A stretch of DNA of 64,000 nucleotides from Arundinibacter roseus (GCF_004348825.1 NZ_SMJU01000008.1:1-64000), one strand, 5' to 3'; counted from the stretch's first letter, positions 51,749-61,571 are shown. The notes: generated by a model not told the origin, from the sequence alone. A program made the numbers and translations.

Positions 51749-53131
51749 TCAGGACCTGGGAATCAACTGTAAAAGTCGCTGTCTTGACTCGGACGCCAGG
51801 CTGCGGAATTGCTCATCCATAATTCCCATGTTCAAAAGCCAGCTTTCAAACTCCGGTGACGGCCTCATTCCCAACACCTTTCGGAGATACAGCGCATCGT
51901 GAAAAGAGGTACTTTGGTAATGCAGCATGATGTCGTCAGCGCCCGGTACGCCCATGATAAACGTGGCTCCGGCCACACCCATCAGCGTCAGCATATTGTC
52001 CATATCGTCCTGATCGGCTTCGGCATGGTTGGTATAGCAAATGTCAATTCCCATCGGCAAACCCAGCAATTTTCCACAACAAATATCTTCAAGACCCGCT
52101 CGGATAATTTGTTTGCCATCGTAAAGGTATTCGGGACCAATAAATCCAACAACGGTATTGACCAGCAACGGATCAAACGCCCGTGCCACGGCATAGGCCC
52201 GGGCTTCGCAGGTTTGCAGGTCAAGTCCGTGATGTGCGTTGGCCGACAGTGCCGCTCCCTGCCCGGTTTCAAAATACATGAGTTGATTGCCAACGGTACC
52301 CCGATTCAGGCTTAGTGCTGCTTCTTTTGCCTCTTGAAGAAGGGAAAGATTTATTCCAAAAGAAGAATTGAGCGCTTCGGTACCACCAATGGATTGAAAA
52401 ACAAGGTCGACCGGTGCGCCCAGTTCGATCAGCCGCAGGGTGGTGGTAACGTGGCTAAGCACGCAGCTTTGGGTTGGAATCTCGAAGCGCTGCCGCACGG
52501 TATCAATCATTTCCAGGAGCTTGCCAACGGTTTGCACATGATCGGTGGCGGGATTGATGCCAATAACGGCATCGCCGCTACCGTACAATAGTCCGTCAAT
52601 CAACGATGCGGCAATGCCCCGGTAGTCGTCGGACGGGTGATTGGGCTGCAGCCGCGTAGAAAGCCGCCCGGGCAGGCCAATTGTATTTCTAAATCGGGTC
52701 GTAACCTGACATTTGGAAGAGACCGAAATCAGATCCTGAATACGCATAAGCTTACTTACAGCTGCCACCATTTCGGGCGTCAGGCCGGGGCTCAGTTGGG
52801 TAAGCGTACTGCTTGTGGTCAGATCTGAGAGCAGGAAATCGCGGAATTCGCCCACCGTCAGGGACCGAATCGGAGCAAAGGCCTCTGCCTTGTGCGTATC
52901 GAGAATCAGCCGGGTAACTTCGTCTTTTTCGTAAGGAATGAGTGGTTCTTGCAGAAAAATGGTTAGTGGCAAATCTGCCAGACATAGTTGAGCCGCAACC
53001 CGTTCTTCGGCACTTTGGGCAGCCACACCGGCAAGTTGATCACCGGAGCGAAGCGGAGAAGCCTTTGCAAGTACGGTTTTTAGGTCGGCAAATGTGTAGG
53101 AAATTCCTCGAACACTGTGGCTGAAAGGCAT
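51749..53131 (-). CDS. eutB: Ethanolamine ammonia-lyase large subunit
   Basis: The 460-aa protein matches EutB: AALRIQDLISVSSKCQ-like segments near 135-160, FRNTIGLPGRLSTRLQPNHP, YGSGDAVIGINPATD, GAALSANAHHGLD, and the C-terminal GVPGADDIMLHYQSTSFHDA block. It carries the substrate and cobalamin-binding sites. The eutBC pair alone is unusual; cobalamin supply and enzyme reactivation must come from elsewhere. Directly upstream (in the opposite direction) is a short gap and then the CBM48 gene on the same strand. Confidence 0.95.
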   Translation of the reverse strand: MPFSHSVRGISYTFADLKTVLAKASPLRSGDQLAGVAAQSAEERVAAQLCLADLPLTIFLQEPLIPYEKDEVTRLILDTHKAEAFAPIRSLTVGEFRDFLLSDLTTSSTLTQLSPGLTPEMVAAVSKLMRIQDLISVSSKCQVTTRFRNTIGLPGRLSTRLQPNHPSDDYRGIAASLIDGLLYGSGDAVIGINPATDHVQTVGKLLEMIDTVRQRFEIPTQSCVLSHVTTTLRLIELGAPVDLVFQSIGGTEALNSSFGINLSLLQEAKEAALSLNRGTVGNQLMYFETGQGAALSANAHHGLDLQTCEARAYAVARAFDPLLVNTVVGFIGPEYLYDGKQIIRAGLEDICCGKLLGLPMGIDICYTNHAEADQDDMDNMLTLMGVAGATFIMGVPGADDIMLHYQSTSFHDALYLRKVLGMRPSPEFESWLLNMGIMDEQFRSLASESRQRLLQLIPRS

Positions 53132-53281
53132 AGCAGATTCGCTGTTAAAAGAAAGTGATCACGATATATAGTACTGCACGGCGGTCACGGTAGGCCCCTT
53201 GCCTCGTGTATAAAGCTAGGAATTTTGATCCAATTTTTGGGCAATTCTATACTCAATCATTTTCTGAAAACATTCAGGCAC

Positions 53282-53311
53282 AAAAAAAGCGGCAGGAAAA
53301 ATCCCGCCGCT
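53282..53311 (-). terminator. Terminator of the CBM48 gene
   Basis: On the minus strand AGCGGCGGG and CCTGCCGCT form a stem followed by a TTTTTTT tract. Confidence 0.85.
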
Positions 53312-53333
53312 CACAACGCTTTTCTGGAAAAAG

Positions 53334-53645
53334 TTATACTACAACCACTGAATTTTCCTCAGAGGCTACACCTGCTGATACATACTTATCAGCGGCCCAG
53401 TCATTTTCCCATTTTTGTCCATCCAGCAAATACCGGAACTGATACTCCTTACCGAGTTCGAGTTCAAGAATTGCCTTGTATGAACCATCTTTTTGCTTCT
53501 TTAAGTAAGTTGCTTCGTTCGTATTCCATTCGTTGAAATCACCCACAAGAGCTACTTCTTTTGAATCGGTCGCGGCTTCAGCCGGTACAGAGAACGTTAC
53601 TTTGCAAACAGGTTTGCTTTTCAGATATTGTTTTGTCAAAGCCAT
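53334..53645 (-). CDS. Small CBM48/AMPK-glycogen-binding-like protein
   Basis: The 103-aa protein is one isolated CBM48-like beta-sandwich (KEVALVGDFNEWNTNEATYL, KDGSYKAILELELGKEYQFRYLLDGQKWENDW), the module normally fused to glycogen-branching enzymes or AMPK beta subunits. No catalytic domain is present. Such stand-alone proteins are common in Bacteroidota and may bind glycogen or act as small regulators. Its terminator and the eutB gene follow; the TonB receptor gene on the same strand lies beyond its start. Confidence 0.85.
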   Translation of the reverse strand: MALTKQYLKSKPVCKVTFSVPAEAATDSKEVALVGDFNEWNTNEATYLKKQKDGSYKAILELELGKEYQFRYLLDGQKWENDWAADKYVSAGVASEENSVVVV

Positions 53646-53780
53646 AGTGTTGTTGGTGTTAATAAGTTGACCTTACAAAGGTATATAATATTTTTTTTAA
53701 TTCCATGAATATCAATAAGATGTATATATTTTAACTTGAAATAGTCCTATAAAGTACTTTTTCCTACGTTGCTTTACCGC

Positions 53781-56048
53781 TCAACGCAAGGTGTATCTCA
53801 GCCCCAAAAACCCGCGAAGTCCCTGATTGGGCGCATACACATAGCTCGGGTCAAAAGTCAGTTGATTCGGATTTTCAAGCGTTCTGATTACCTCTCCATT
53901 TTCATTAAAAATAACGTGCCTGTCAAACGGATCATGCGCCCGGGCGATGGAATTTGACGGCGGACGGAAGTTCAAAAGGTTTTTTATTCCTCCATACAGT
54001 TCCAGTTTTTCCCCAATATTTTTGGTAAGCTGAATGTTTTGCAACGACCAAACGGGTGAAAATTCAGCTCGGGGATCAAACTCACTCAATATTGGCAGCC
54101 GCATTGGGCCATATACATTCCCGGTATAATCCAGTGTCAGGCCTGCCCGTTGTGAAGTGTATGTCACTGCCCAGGTACCCATAAATCGTTCGGTCAGAAC
54201 GGGCCGCACACGTTGTCCGTCAGTTACCTGAAAATTGTCCATAATTGTAACACCCGCCACGAGTTTCAGGGGTGCGTACAGGTTCACATCCAGATTCAGG
54301 CTCAGGCCTTTACTCTCGGCATAGCCTCGCAAATTATCATAAATAATCTGATTGGGATTGGTGTCATAGTCGGGCAAAATTCGGTTGCTAAACCGCGTAT
54401 AAAAAAGTGAGGCGTCGATGCCTATAAAGGAATTTCCAGCCACAATTTTTTTGACAAAATTCAGGTTCGCATTCCAGCTTTGTTCGGGTTTGAGCGCTTC
54501 TTTTACCACCACTTGTCGCGCACCGGTAAGGGCGGCGTGGTCTTCGGTGAATAAATTCACAACCCGGTAGCCCCGGCCAATGTTGAGACGAATGGCGTCG
54601 GTCGTGTTTAATTTTATTTTGTAGGCCGCACGAGGCGTTAGGATACTGCCATGCCGCGAGTTGTAATCGTAGCGCATGCCGAGCAACACGGTGTGTGCGC
54701 CCAACGTAATTTCATCCTGCAAAAACAAACCCGGCAGTGTAATCCGATCGGGCTTATTTTGACCCTGTTCCGTAGCCGTAGCCGGCGTATTGTCATCATA
54801 ATAGGTAAAACGCAAAGGTGCGCCTGCCAGCAAGGTATGCTTGCCAAGCTGCTTGTCCCATAGCAATTGTCCAAAAGCAATTGCCTGACGCGCCTGATAG
54901 GGTACATTGCCATAAAAGGAATCCTGATCGTGTAAATTGAAGGAGTACTGAACACTCAATTTTTCGTTTCCCGGCAAGTCGTACCGGCCAAAAGCCTCCA
55001 CTCTGCTTGTATAAATACTTTCACCATACACCTCATCTCCTCCCCGATTGGCGGGCGTCCACTGCATTTGTCCGCCCCAGCGATCTTCATAAAAATACCT
55101 CACTGCCAGCGTTGCCTGTTTGTTTTGAGGGCGCTGTACGCTCCATTTATTAAAGATCGAAATCCGGTGTTGCAGCGTCAGGTCCGTAAATCCATCCTGA
55201 TTGGTATCCATTGGATTTTGGTAACTGAAATAGTTAATGCCTAACAGAGAAGACGTTTTGTTGCCGGCAGATAGCTTTACACCTATATCGATATTAGTAT
55301 CAAGCCAATTGCTGCTAAAAACATCCGCAGAAAAAGCTGGCGCACGGGAAACACTTTTGGTAATAATATTGATCAAACCGCCTACCGCTTCGGAACCGTA
55401 GAGCGTCGATGCCGGGCCTTTCACGATCTCTACGCGTTCGATGAGGCTATTTGGAATGCCCACTAAACCATACACCGTTGACAAACCGCTGACGATTGGC
55501 GTGCCGTCCAACAGCACCATTGTGTAGGGGCCTTCGAGCCCGTTGATGTGAATATCGCCCGTATTGCATACGTTGCAGTTGAGCTGTGGACGCACGCCGT
55601 TGACGTACGTAAGTGATTCAAAAATGCTGGGTACGGGGTTTTTGTAAAGAAATTTTTGGGTAATTACATCCACCGGAACCGAGCTGTCGAGCTTGGAAAC
55701 TTCTTTCATTGTGCCCGTAACGACTACCTCGTCAAGTTGCCCGGCTTCTTCTTCCAGCGAAACATTCATCGAAAATGTCTTCCCGTTTTCCAGCTGCACA
55801 ACTTCCCGATGACTCCGATACCCAACAGCTGAGATAAGTACCGTGTATTTTCCGACGGGTATGCCGCTCATTTTGAAACTGCCAACGGAGTCGGCTATGG
55901 TACCTAAGGAATTATCTTTTAGGGCAATAGCGGCAAAACTAACCCCTTCGCCGTTTGCCCGGACGGTGCCTTCCAGCGTAGCCTGTGCATGTACGGAAAT
56001 ACTCCCCAACAGCATCAGCATCCACGCCACGAGTATTTTATTTGACAT
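53781..56048 (-). CDS. TonB-dependent receptor (possibly metal-related)
   Basis: The start at 56,048 gives a signal peptide and 755 aa. It has a carboxypeptidase-like N-terminal domain, a plug (VPVDVITQKFLYKNPVPSIF, IERVEIVKGPASTLYGSEAV) and a TonB barrel ending in GFLGLRYTLR. The plug carries a C158-x-x-C161 pair (QLNCNVCNTGDIHING), a feature of a subset of Bacteroidota receptors. A 16-bp DtxR-like palindrome upstream (56,128-56,143) hints at metal control. It could transport a metal-bound ligand. It is divergent from a DoxX gene. Confidence 0.85.
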   Translation of the reverse strand: MSNKILVAWMLMLLGSISVHAQATLEGTVRANGEGVSFAAIALKDNSLGTIADSVGSFKMSGIPVGKYTVLISAVGYRSHREVVQLENGKTFSMNVSLEEEAGQLDEVVVTGTMKEVSKLDSSVPVDVITQKFLYKNPVPSIFESLTYVNGVRPQLNCNVCNTGDIHINGLEGPYTMVLLDGTPIVSGLSTVYGLVGIPNSLIERVEIVKGPASTLYGSEAVGGLINIITKSVSRAPAFSADVFSSNWLDTNIDIGVKLSAGNKTSSLLGINYFSYQNPMDTNQDGFTDLTLQHRISIFNKWSVQRPQNKQATLAVRYFYEDRWGGQMQWTPANRGGDEVYGESIYTSRVEAFGRYDLPGNEKLSVQYSFNLHDQDSFYGNVPYQARQAIAFGQLLWDKQLGKHTLLAGAPLRFTYYDDNTPATATEQGQNKPDRITLPGLFLQDEITLGAHTVLLGMRYDYNSRHGSILTPRAAYKIKLNTTDAIRLNIGRGYRVVNLFTEDHAALTGARQVVVKEALKPEQSWNANLNFVKKIVAGNSFIGIDASLFYTRFSNRILPDYDTNPNQIIYDNLRGYAESKGLSLNLDVNLYAPLKLVAGVTIMDNFQVTDGQRVRPVLTERFMGTWAVTYTSQRAGLTLDYTGNVYGPMRLPILSEFDPRAEFSPVWSLQNIQLTKNIGEKLELYGGIKNLLNFRPPSNSIARAHDPFDRHVIFNENGEVIRTLENPNQLTFDPSYVYAPNQGLRGFLGLRYTLR

Positions 56049-56127
56049 ATCTATTATTTTATTTTTAATTATCACAAATAATTTTTTATCAAAATTAAAA
56101 ATAAAACGTTATTACTCAAATATAATT

Positions 56128-56143
56128 TTTAGATTAATCTAAA
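56128..56143. promoter_or_regulatory. DtxR/MntR-like operator palindrome
   Basis: A perfect 16-bp palindrome TTTAGATT/AATCTAAA in the AT-rich gap between the TonB receptor and DoxX genes. Its TTAGnTTA half resembles operators of DtxR-type metal-dependent repressors. Position suggests control of the receptor, of DoxX, or both. Confidence 0.5.
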
Positions 56144-56221
56144 TTTAACAAATACTAAGAAAAATAAGTATGTTTGAAATCCTGCCTTGGGCAGATTACA
56201 CTGAAACTAAACGCACAAGTG

Positions 56222-56629
56222 ATGTTACGAAAGTTTTTGAAACCGATTCCGTTGCCAGCCTCTGCCGCTGCCGGAATCCTGCTGCTGAGAGTCGGCGTAG
56301 GAGTTTTGATGCTGCTGCACGGCTACGCCAAACTTCAACGAGCGCTGAGTGGTGATTTGGGATTTGCTGATCCGATTGGTCTGGGAGAAGAAGTATCGCT
56401 CTATTTGACGATTTTTTCTGAGTTTTTTTGCTCAATATTGTTAGTTATAGGGTTAGGCACCCGACTGGCTCTCATTCCGCTGCTCTTCACAATGGCCGTT
56501 GTTTTTCTTATTGTCCATGGCGACGATCCTTTTGGCGACCGGGAACATGCCCTGATTTTTTTTATCACCTACCTTACACTTTTGGCCACCGGTCCCGGAC
56601 GATATTCGCTGGATCAGCGTTTGTTTTAA
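56222..56629 (+). CDS. DoxX-family membrane protein
   Basis: Starting at 56,222 gives a 135-aa protein with four membrane helices (about 15-35, 50-70, 75-95, 105-125). GILLLRVGVGVLMLLHGYAKL and the FSEFFCSILLVIGLGTRLALIP segment are typical of DoxX. Members are linked to redox or thiol processes in the membrane; the function is not defined. Only 31 bp separate it from the S41 peptidase gene, so the two may form an operon under the shared upstream region. Confidence 0.84.
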   Translation: MLRKFLKPIPLPASAAAGILLLRVGVGVLMLLHGYAKLQRALSGDLGFADPIGLGEEVSLYLTIFSEFFCSILLVIGLGTRLALIPLLFTMAVVFLIVHGDDPFGDREHALIFFITYLTLLATGPGRYSLDQRLF

Positions 56630-56660
56630 AGCATTATTTCAAACATTCTCTTCTATCAAA

Positions 56661-58124
56661 ATGAACCTCAGAATCTGGTTAGCTATTCTATTTTTTCTCC
56701 CGGCACTTGGCGGCTCTGCGCAGGAACTGACACGCGCGGAAATGCAGAAGGATTTGATATTCCTGAAAAAGAAGCTGGATAACTGGTATCCGGGAATTGG
56801 CTATTACCTGCCGGAGAAAGATTTTCAGGCGCTGTATGATTCCATATATAGGAATGTACCGGAAACTTTACCTTACCTGAATTTTTACCGGGCGATAAAC
56901 CCGCTCATCAGCGCTCAGAAAGATGGGCACCTGAATTTGATTCACCGGAAAAAGTACACCGACAAACACACGAAGGTATTTCCATTCCTGATTCGGGACG
57001 TAGACGGAAAATATTTTACGGCGTTTACAACTGCTTCTGATACGACGATTTGCCAGGGAACAGAAATTTTATGCATTGAAAATCAAGGCATTAAAGAAAT
57101 TCATACTCTTTTGGCGGATAAATACCGGGCCGGTGCAGATGGCGATATTCCGACGGGGCGGTTTTTTCGGACACTCGTCAATTTTTCGGGTAGCTATGCC
57201 AATTGGTTTGGGGTTAAAGATTCGCTGAATGTTCAATTTATCTTGCCCGGCAGTCAGGATACGCTTAGTCGGTATGTAGCCTGCGAGACGTTCGATACGA
57301 TCAATGCACGCCTCAAAAAGAAGTACGCCAAGGATTTACGCTCTACCCAAAACCTGCAATTGACCGAAATTGATAGTATAAAAAATGCGGCTATTCTGAA
57401 TATTACTACTTTCTCTTCTTTTAAAAAAGGGAATCTATTGGGTAACCGATTTAACAAAAAACTTCGCCGGGCTTTTAAGACGATCGAAGAAAAAGGATAC
57501 GAGCATCTCGTGCTTGACGTACGCAGCAACGGCGGTGGCGCGGTGGCCAATTCCAGCCGATTGTTGAGCTATATTTTGCCGGAACCCTTTACAGTTATGC
57601 GCTCGTCGAGCCTCAAACCAAAGGCGGTTTTTCCTTACGTTACCTCGCCAATTAACCCTATTAGTCCCATTCATTTTTTCTTTCATCATCACCGCGACCG
57701 CACCACAGGGCTTTGGAAAAGTGCTCCCGAACCGAAAAGATATACGCAACCTGCCAGAAAATATGCGTACCGCAAGCAGCTGTATTTTCTGGTGAATGGA
57801 GCTTCTTATTCGGCTACGGTGTCGGTGTTGGCACATGCCGAAAGTCAGGGCGTAGGCGTGCGGGTAGGCGAAACCCCAGGCGGAGCGTATTGGGGCGACT
57901 TTGCGGCGAGGTTTCGGGTGGTGAAGTTGCCAAATTCCCGAATCAAAGTCAGAATTCCACTCAAAACGCTGTATCATAACGTAAAGCCTTCTGAAAAATT
58001 CGACCTTGAACCTCACTATCCGGTCAGCCGAACGTACGAAGATCTCGTAACTTCCGGACGTGATTTTGGCGTTGAATACGTAAAAAAGCTTATTCTGGCA
58101 AAGGGAAAATTGGCAGAAAACTAA
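56661..58124 (+). CDS. Secreted S41-family peptidase
   Basis: The 487-aa protein has a signal peptide (cleavage near GGSAQ) and a C-terminal S41 domain (about 260-450): HLVLDVRSNGGGAVANSSRLLSY and LVNGASYSATVSVLAHAES, where the serine of NGASYSAT is likely catalytic, followed by VGVRVGETPGG. It lacks the PDZ domain of CtpA-type proteases. It is likely a periplasmic tail-specific-like protease. It follows DoxX by 31 bp. Confidence 0.87.
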   Translation: MNLRIWLAILFFLPALGGSAQELTRAEMQKDLIFLKKKLDNWYPGIGYYLPEKDFQALYDSIYRNVPETLPYLNFYRAINPLISAQKDGHLNLIHRKKYTDKHTKVFPFLIRDVDGKYFTAFTTASDTTICQGTEILCIENQGIKEIHTLLADKYRAGADGDIPTGRFFRTLVNFSGSYANWFGVKDSLNVQFILPGSQDTLSRYVACETFDTINARLKKKYAKDLRSTQNLQLTEIDSIKNAAILNITTFSSFKKGNLLGNRFNKKLRRAFKTIEEKGYEHLVLDVRSNGGGAVANSSRLLSYILPEPFTVMRSSSLKPKAVFPYVTSPINPISPIHFFFHHHRDRTTGLWKSAPEPKRYTQPARKYAYRKQLYFLVNGASYSATVSVLAHAESQGVGVRVGETPGGAYWGDFAARFRVVKLPNSRIKVRIPLKTLYHNVKPSEKFDLEPHYPVSRTYEDLVTSGRDFGVEYVKKLILAKGKLAEN

Positions 58125-58263
58125 GTAGCTTTTCACTTACTTGAATTTTTGATTGATAAATAGTTGAGTAAAGCTTTTTTTACTAACTAAATCAATTAAA
58201 CTTTTGCGCAGCTACTCCATTAAACGGGAGCTATCATTCTGTCGAACAAGAACCTATACCCTT

Positions 58264-59445
58264 ATGAACACTCCCCTGACTTTACGTTTGGCTAGTCTGC
58301 TGCTTTTTAGCCAGGTTACAGCTGTTTTTGCCCAAAATCCAACCTTCAAAGCAGAAGTGATTGATGCCAAAATCAGCATTGGCTACGGCCTCGCCACCGG
58401 CGATGTAGATGGCGACGGACGACTCGACGTGCTGATGGCCGATCAAAAGGAAATTGTATGGTATCAAAATCCGGGCTCAGCAGGTAGTACATGGGTGCGG
58501 CATGTTCTGGCAGCTAACCTCACCGAGCGGGACAACGTCTGCATTGCGGCCCGGGATATTGACGGGGATGGAAAAGTAGAGGTGGCCGTTGGAGCGCAGT
58601 GGAATCCCGGCGAAACCCGCAATGCCAATGAATCTGGCGCGGTGTTTTATCTTATTCCCCCCGCTGATCGTACAGCGCGCTGGGAGCCCGTCAGGTTGCA
58701 TCATGAAGTAACGATCCACCGCATGCATTGGGTACAGGATTCTGATGGTGCTTTCCAACTGATGGTGCTGCCGCTACACGGCGAAGGAAACGAAAAGGGC
58801 GAAGGAAAGGCCGTGCAGTTGATTGCGTTTGATGTACCTCAAAATCCGAAAGGACTTTGGGCCTACCAACTGGTCGACACGGGTATGCACATGACCCACA
58901 ACATGGAGCCCATGGAAGTGAAAGGGGCGTTTTTGGGCATGGCTGTAGCCGGAAAAGAAGGCGTTCAGGTATTTCTGAAAGGCGTGGACGGCTGGGCAGC
59001 ATCGGGCAACTGGATGGTACTTAATCAGGGAGTTGGCGAAATCAGAACCGGAAAACTGGGTACTAGTCAGCTTTTTACCACAACCATCGAACCAATGCAT
59101 GGCAATAGCCTGGTCGTTTATACAAAAGATGCACGGGCTGTGCTAACGGACCGCCTCAATCAGGGGCACGCACTGGTCACAGGCGACTTTCTGGGCCTGG
59201 GGCGCGATCAGATTGTGATGGGCTGGCGCGAAAAAAATCCTGCCGAACAGGTAGGTGTACGCTTGTATATGGCTTCTGATCCGGCGGGGAGCACCTGGCA
59301 GGAATATGCGCTTGATGAAAAAGTAAACATGGCTTGTGAAGATATTCGGGCGGCAGATCTGGATGGCGACGGCGATCTGGATTTGGTAGCAGCAGGAAGA
59401 GCGACAAAAAATGTAGTGATCTATTGGAACAAACGAATCCCCTGA
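58264..59445 (+). CDS. Secreted FG-GAP/VCBS-repeat protein
   Basis: The start at 58,264 gives a signal peptide (MNTPLTLRLASLLLFSQVTAVFAQ) and 393 aa. At least three calcium-binding FG-GAP type repeats are visible (GDVDGDGRLDVLMAD, ARDIDGDGKVEVAVG, AADLDGDGDLDLVAAGR), the pattern of an integrin-like beta-propeller. The role is unknown; in Bacteroidota such proteins are often surface or periplasmic and adjacent to sugar-oxidation genes. There is no neighbour in the same operon. Confidence 0.82.
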   Translation: MNTPLTLRLASLLLFSQVTAVFAQNPTFKAEVIDAKISIGYGLATGDVDGDGRLDVLMADQKEIVWYQNPGSAGSTWVRHVLAANLTERDNVCIAARDIDGDGKVEVAVGAQWNPGETRNANESGAVFYLIPPADRTARWEPVRLHHEVTIHRMHWVQDSDGAFQLMVLPLHGEGNEKGEGKAVQLIAFDVPQNPKGLWAYQLVDTGMHMTHNMEPMEVKGAFLGMAVAGKEGVQVFLKGVDGWAASGNWMVLNQGVGEIRTGKLGTSQLFTTTIEPMHGNSLVVYTKDARAVLTDRLNQGHALVTGDFLGLGRDQIVMGWREKNPAEQVGVRLYMASDPAGSTWQEYALDEKVNMACEDIRAADLDGDGDLDLVAAGRATKNVVIYWNKRIP

Positions 59446-59680
59446 ATTGCCGAGCGGATGGTCTGATTTTTTTAAGACTTTCAGCGGGCAACTTCCTTAG
59501 TATCTGTCGAGTTTGCCTTTCATCCAATTTTTTCGGACTACTTTACCTGACGTTGGGCCGCCTGCACAAAAACACCTCTTCCTCGGGATGTTTTTTGCTA
59601 ACTTTGGTTGTATTCAAACAAACATTTGTTACTTCCTCAAACGGAATCAACCTTTATTAAAAAATTAAATCACCAATACT

Positions 59681-60325
59681 ATGACTCCAACCCGTAAAGG
59701 CCATTTTATCAGAAAGGCCAAAGATATTACCATTAGCAGCACGCTTGCGTTTGCCATTTTGGCGAGTGGTATGATGCTGCCCGGCTGCGGCTCCAATGAA
59801 AGCAATGAGGCAGATTACTCCTATGAAGAAACTACCTATACCAAAGGAATTCGTTCGCATATTAAGGAGGTAAAACCCGGCGAATTCAAAATCACGGACG
59901 AAGAAACCGTAGAAATTGATAAAGCTGAGGCTATCGTCACGTACCTTGACGGACGCACCGAAACGATAAGTCCTGCAGCTGCCAAAAAACTTATAGATGA
60001 GGAAATTGCGGCTCAAAAAGACAGCACCCAATCGTCCTCCCGTCATCATTCGGGTTACCACAGAAGCGGGCTTTCGAGCATGCTGCTTTACGGAGGCATG
60101 GGCTATATGCTGGGCCGCACCATGAACAACGGCTACATGAACTCTTTCCGCGACCGGAACCCTAACGGAAGTGCGTTTTATAGCAATCCGGGCGCTTATC
60201 AGAAATCCCAAAGTGCATACAGTGATGTCAATGCTTCACGCACGACCCGCACCGTAACAACTCGTCCGACCGGTGGCCGCAGCGGCTTTTTCGGCAGTCG
60301 TTCTTCCGCCAAAGGTGGTGGATAA
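59681..60325 (+). CDS. YgiB-like lipoprotein
   Basis: The 214-aa protein has an N-terminal hydrophobic segment with a likely lipobox (MMLPGC, cysteine near 36), an acidic region, and a C-terminal about 90 residues of Ser/Gly/Arg/Asn/Tyr-rich low-complexity sequence ending in RSSAKGGG. The layout and the YgiC-like gene just downstream match the YgiB (UPF0441) lipoproteins of proteobacteria. A TAACTTTG box (59,599-59,606) may be its -7 promoter element. Confidence 0.7.
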   Translation: MTPTRKGHFIRKAKDITISSTLAFAILASGMMLPGCGSNESNEADYSYEETTYTKGIRSHIKEVKPGEFKITDEETVEIDKAEAIVTYLDGRTETISPAAAKKLIDEEIAAQKDSTQSSSRHHSGYHRSGLSSMLLYGGMGYMLGRTMNNGYMNSFRDRNPNGSAFYSNPGAYQKSQSAYSDVNASRTTRTVTTRPTGGRSGFFGSRSSAKGGG

Positions 60326-60398
60326 GCTGCCATTTGTATTAAATACAGTTTTATTTTTTTAGCTTTTTGGTGCCTAACCTGACTGCACTGATTCTTTT

Positions 60399-61571
60399 AT
60401 GATTTCATTAAAAAAAATGCCGCAACATCCCGAAAATGCCCTGCGGAAATTGGGCTGGCAGTGGATGTTGGGAGAAGATACCCTGCCCTATCTGGTGCAG
60501 GAAGCTGTGGTAGTCAATGAAGCCGAAGCAGATGACTACTATGAAGCTGCCAAAACCCTGTACGGGATGTTTGTGGAGGCCGGCCAATATGCCATTGACC
60601 AATTATTGTTTAAGGAAATGGGTATTCCGGATAGCCTGGTGGAGCTCATAAAATTTACTTGGGAAGACGATCGTCACGTACATCTGTATGGACGATTTGA
60701 CTTTGCGGGTGGTCTTGACGGACAGCCTATAAAACTTATTGAGTTTAATGCCGACACAGCCACTTGCCTGCCCGAAACTGCCGTGGTGCAATGGGCTCAT
60801 TTGCGGGCAAATGGCATGGACGACAGCCATCAGTTTAATACACTTTTTGAAACGCTGACCAGCCAGTTTAGTTATATAAAGGATGTTAATCCAGACCTGA
60901 CGCCCAGCTTACTTGTTACGACTCTCCGCGATTTTCCAGAAGACGATACCAATGTCGCACTTTTGGCAGAGGCCGCCAGAGAAGCTGGTTTTGACGTAGA
61001 ATTCTGCTACATGGATGAGGTGGAATTTTCGGCAGAAGAAGGGGTTTTTTATCAAAATCCTGAAACAGGCGATTTCGTACGTTTTGATTTTTGGTTCAAA
61101 CTAGTGCCGTGGGAACACATTGGTTTTGACGAGCCTGAACTCGCCCAGCTGCTAACTGACATGGTAAAAGACCGCCGGGTCGTGATCCTGAATCCGGCGT
61201 ATACGCTACTTTTTCAATCCAAATATATTCTGAAAATTCTGTGGGACATGTTCCCGTATCACCCGCTGCTGTTGCAAACGGAACGGTACGTAATGCCGCA
61301 CAAAAAGTCAGTCAGCAAGGTACTTTTTGGTCGGGAAGGAGCTAATGTGGCGATTTTGGAAAAAGGGGGAACTGTCCTGGAAAAGGTTGAAGGTGAATAC
61401 GGTGATCAACGCAGCATTTACCAGGAGTACGTCGAATTTATGACTGACACTCAGAATTTTAAGTATCAGGCCGGGGTATTTTATGCAGGAGAGCCTTGTG
61501 CCCTCGGGTATCGCCGAGGAGGGCATATTCTGGACAATACCGCTCAATTTGTGGGACATATTATAGAGTAA
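60399..61571 (+). CDS. Glutathionylspermidine synthase-like ATP-grasp protein (YgiC family)
   Basis: The 390-aa protein has FDFAGGLDGQPIKLIEFNADTAT with the acidic metal-binding residues of GSP_synth-type ATP-grasp ligases, a GYRRGGHILDNTAQFVGHII C-terminus and the KYILKILWDMFPYHPLL segment. YgiC-type proteins resemble glutathionylspermidine synthetase but their substrate is not established. It is 73 bp after the YgiB-like gene, giving the ygiB-ygiC pair. Confidence 0.85.
   Translation: MISLKKMPQHPENALRKLGWQWMLGEDTLPYLVQEAVVVNEAEADDYYEAAKTLYGMFVEAGQYAIDQLLFKEMGIPDSLVELIKFTWEDDRHVHLYGRFDFAGGLDGQPIKLIEFNADTATCLPETAVVQWAHLRANGMDDSHQFNTLFETLTSQFSYIKDVNPDLTPSLLVTTLRDFPEDDTNVALLAEAAREAGFDVEFCYMDEVEFSAEEGVFYQNPETGDFVRFDFWFKLVPWEHIGFDEPELAQLLTDMVKDRRVVILNPAYTLLFQSKYILKILWDMFPYHPLLLQTERYVMPHKKSVSKVLFGREGANVAILEKGGTVLEKVEGEYGDQRSIYQEYVEFMTDTQNFKYQAGVFYAGEPCALGYRRGGHILDNTAQFVGHIIE

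Noticed and set aside
50966-53131. Ethanolamine microcompartment operon
   Set aside because: Only eutB and eutC are present; no shell or accessory genes occur in the window.
59446-59660. 78-codon plus-strand frame after the VCBS-repeat gene
   Set aside because: Overlaps the end of that gene in another frame and has no family resemblance.
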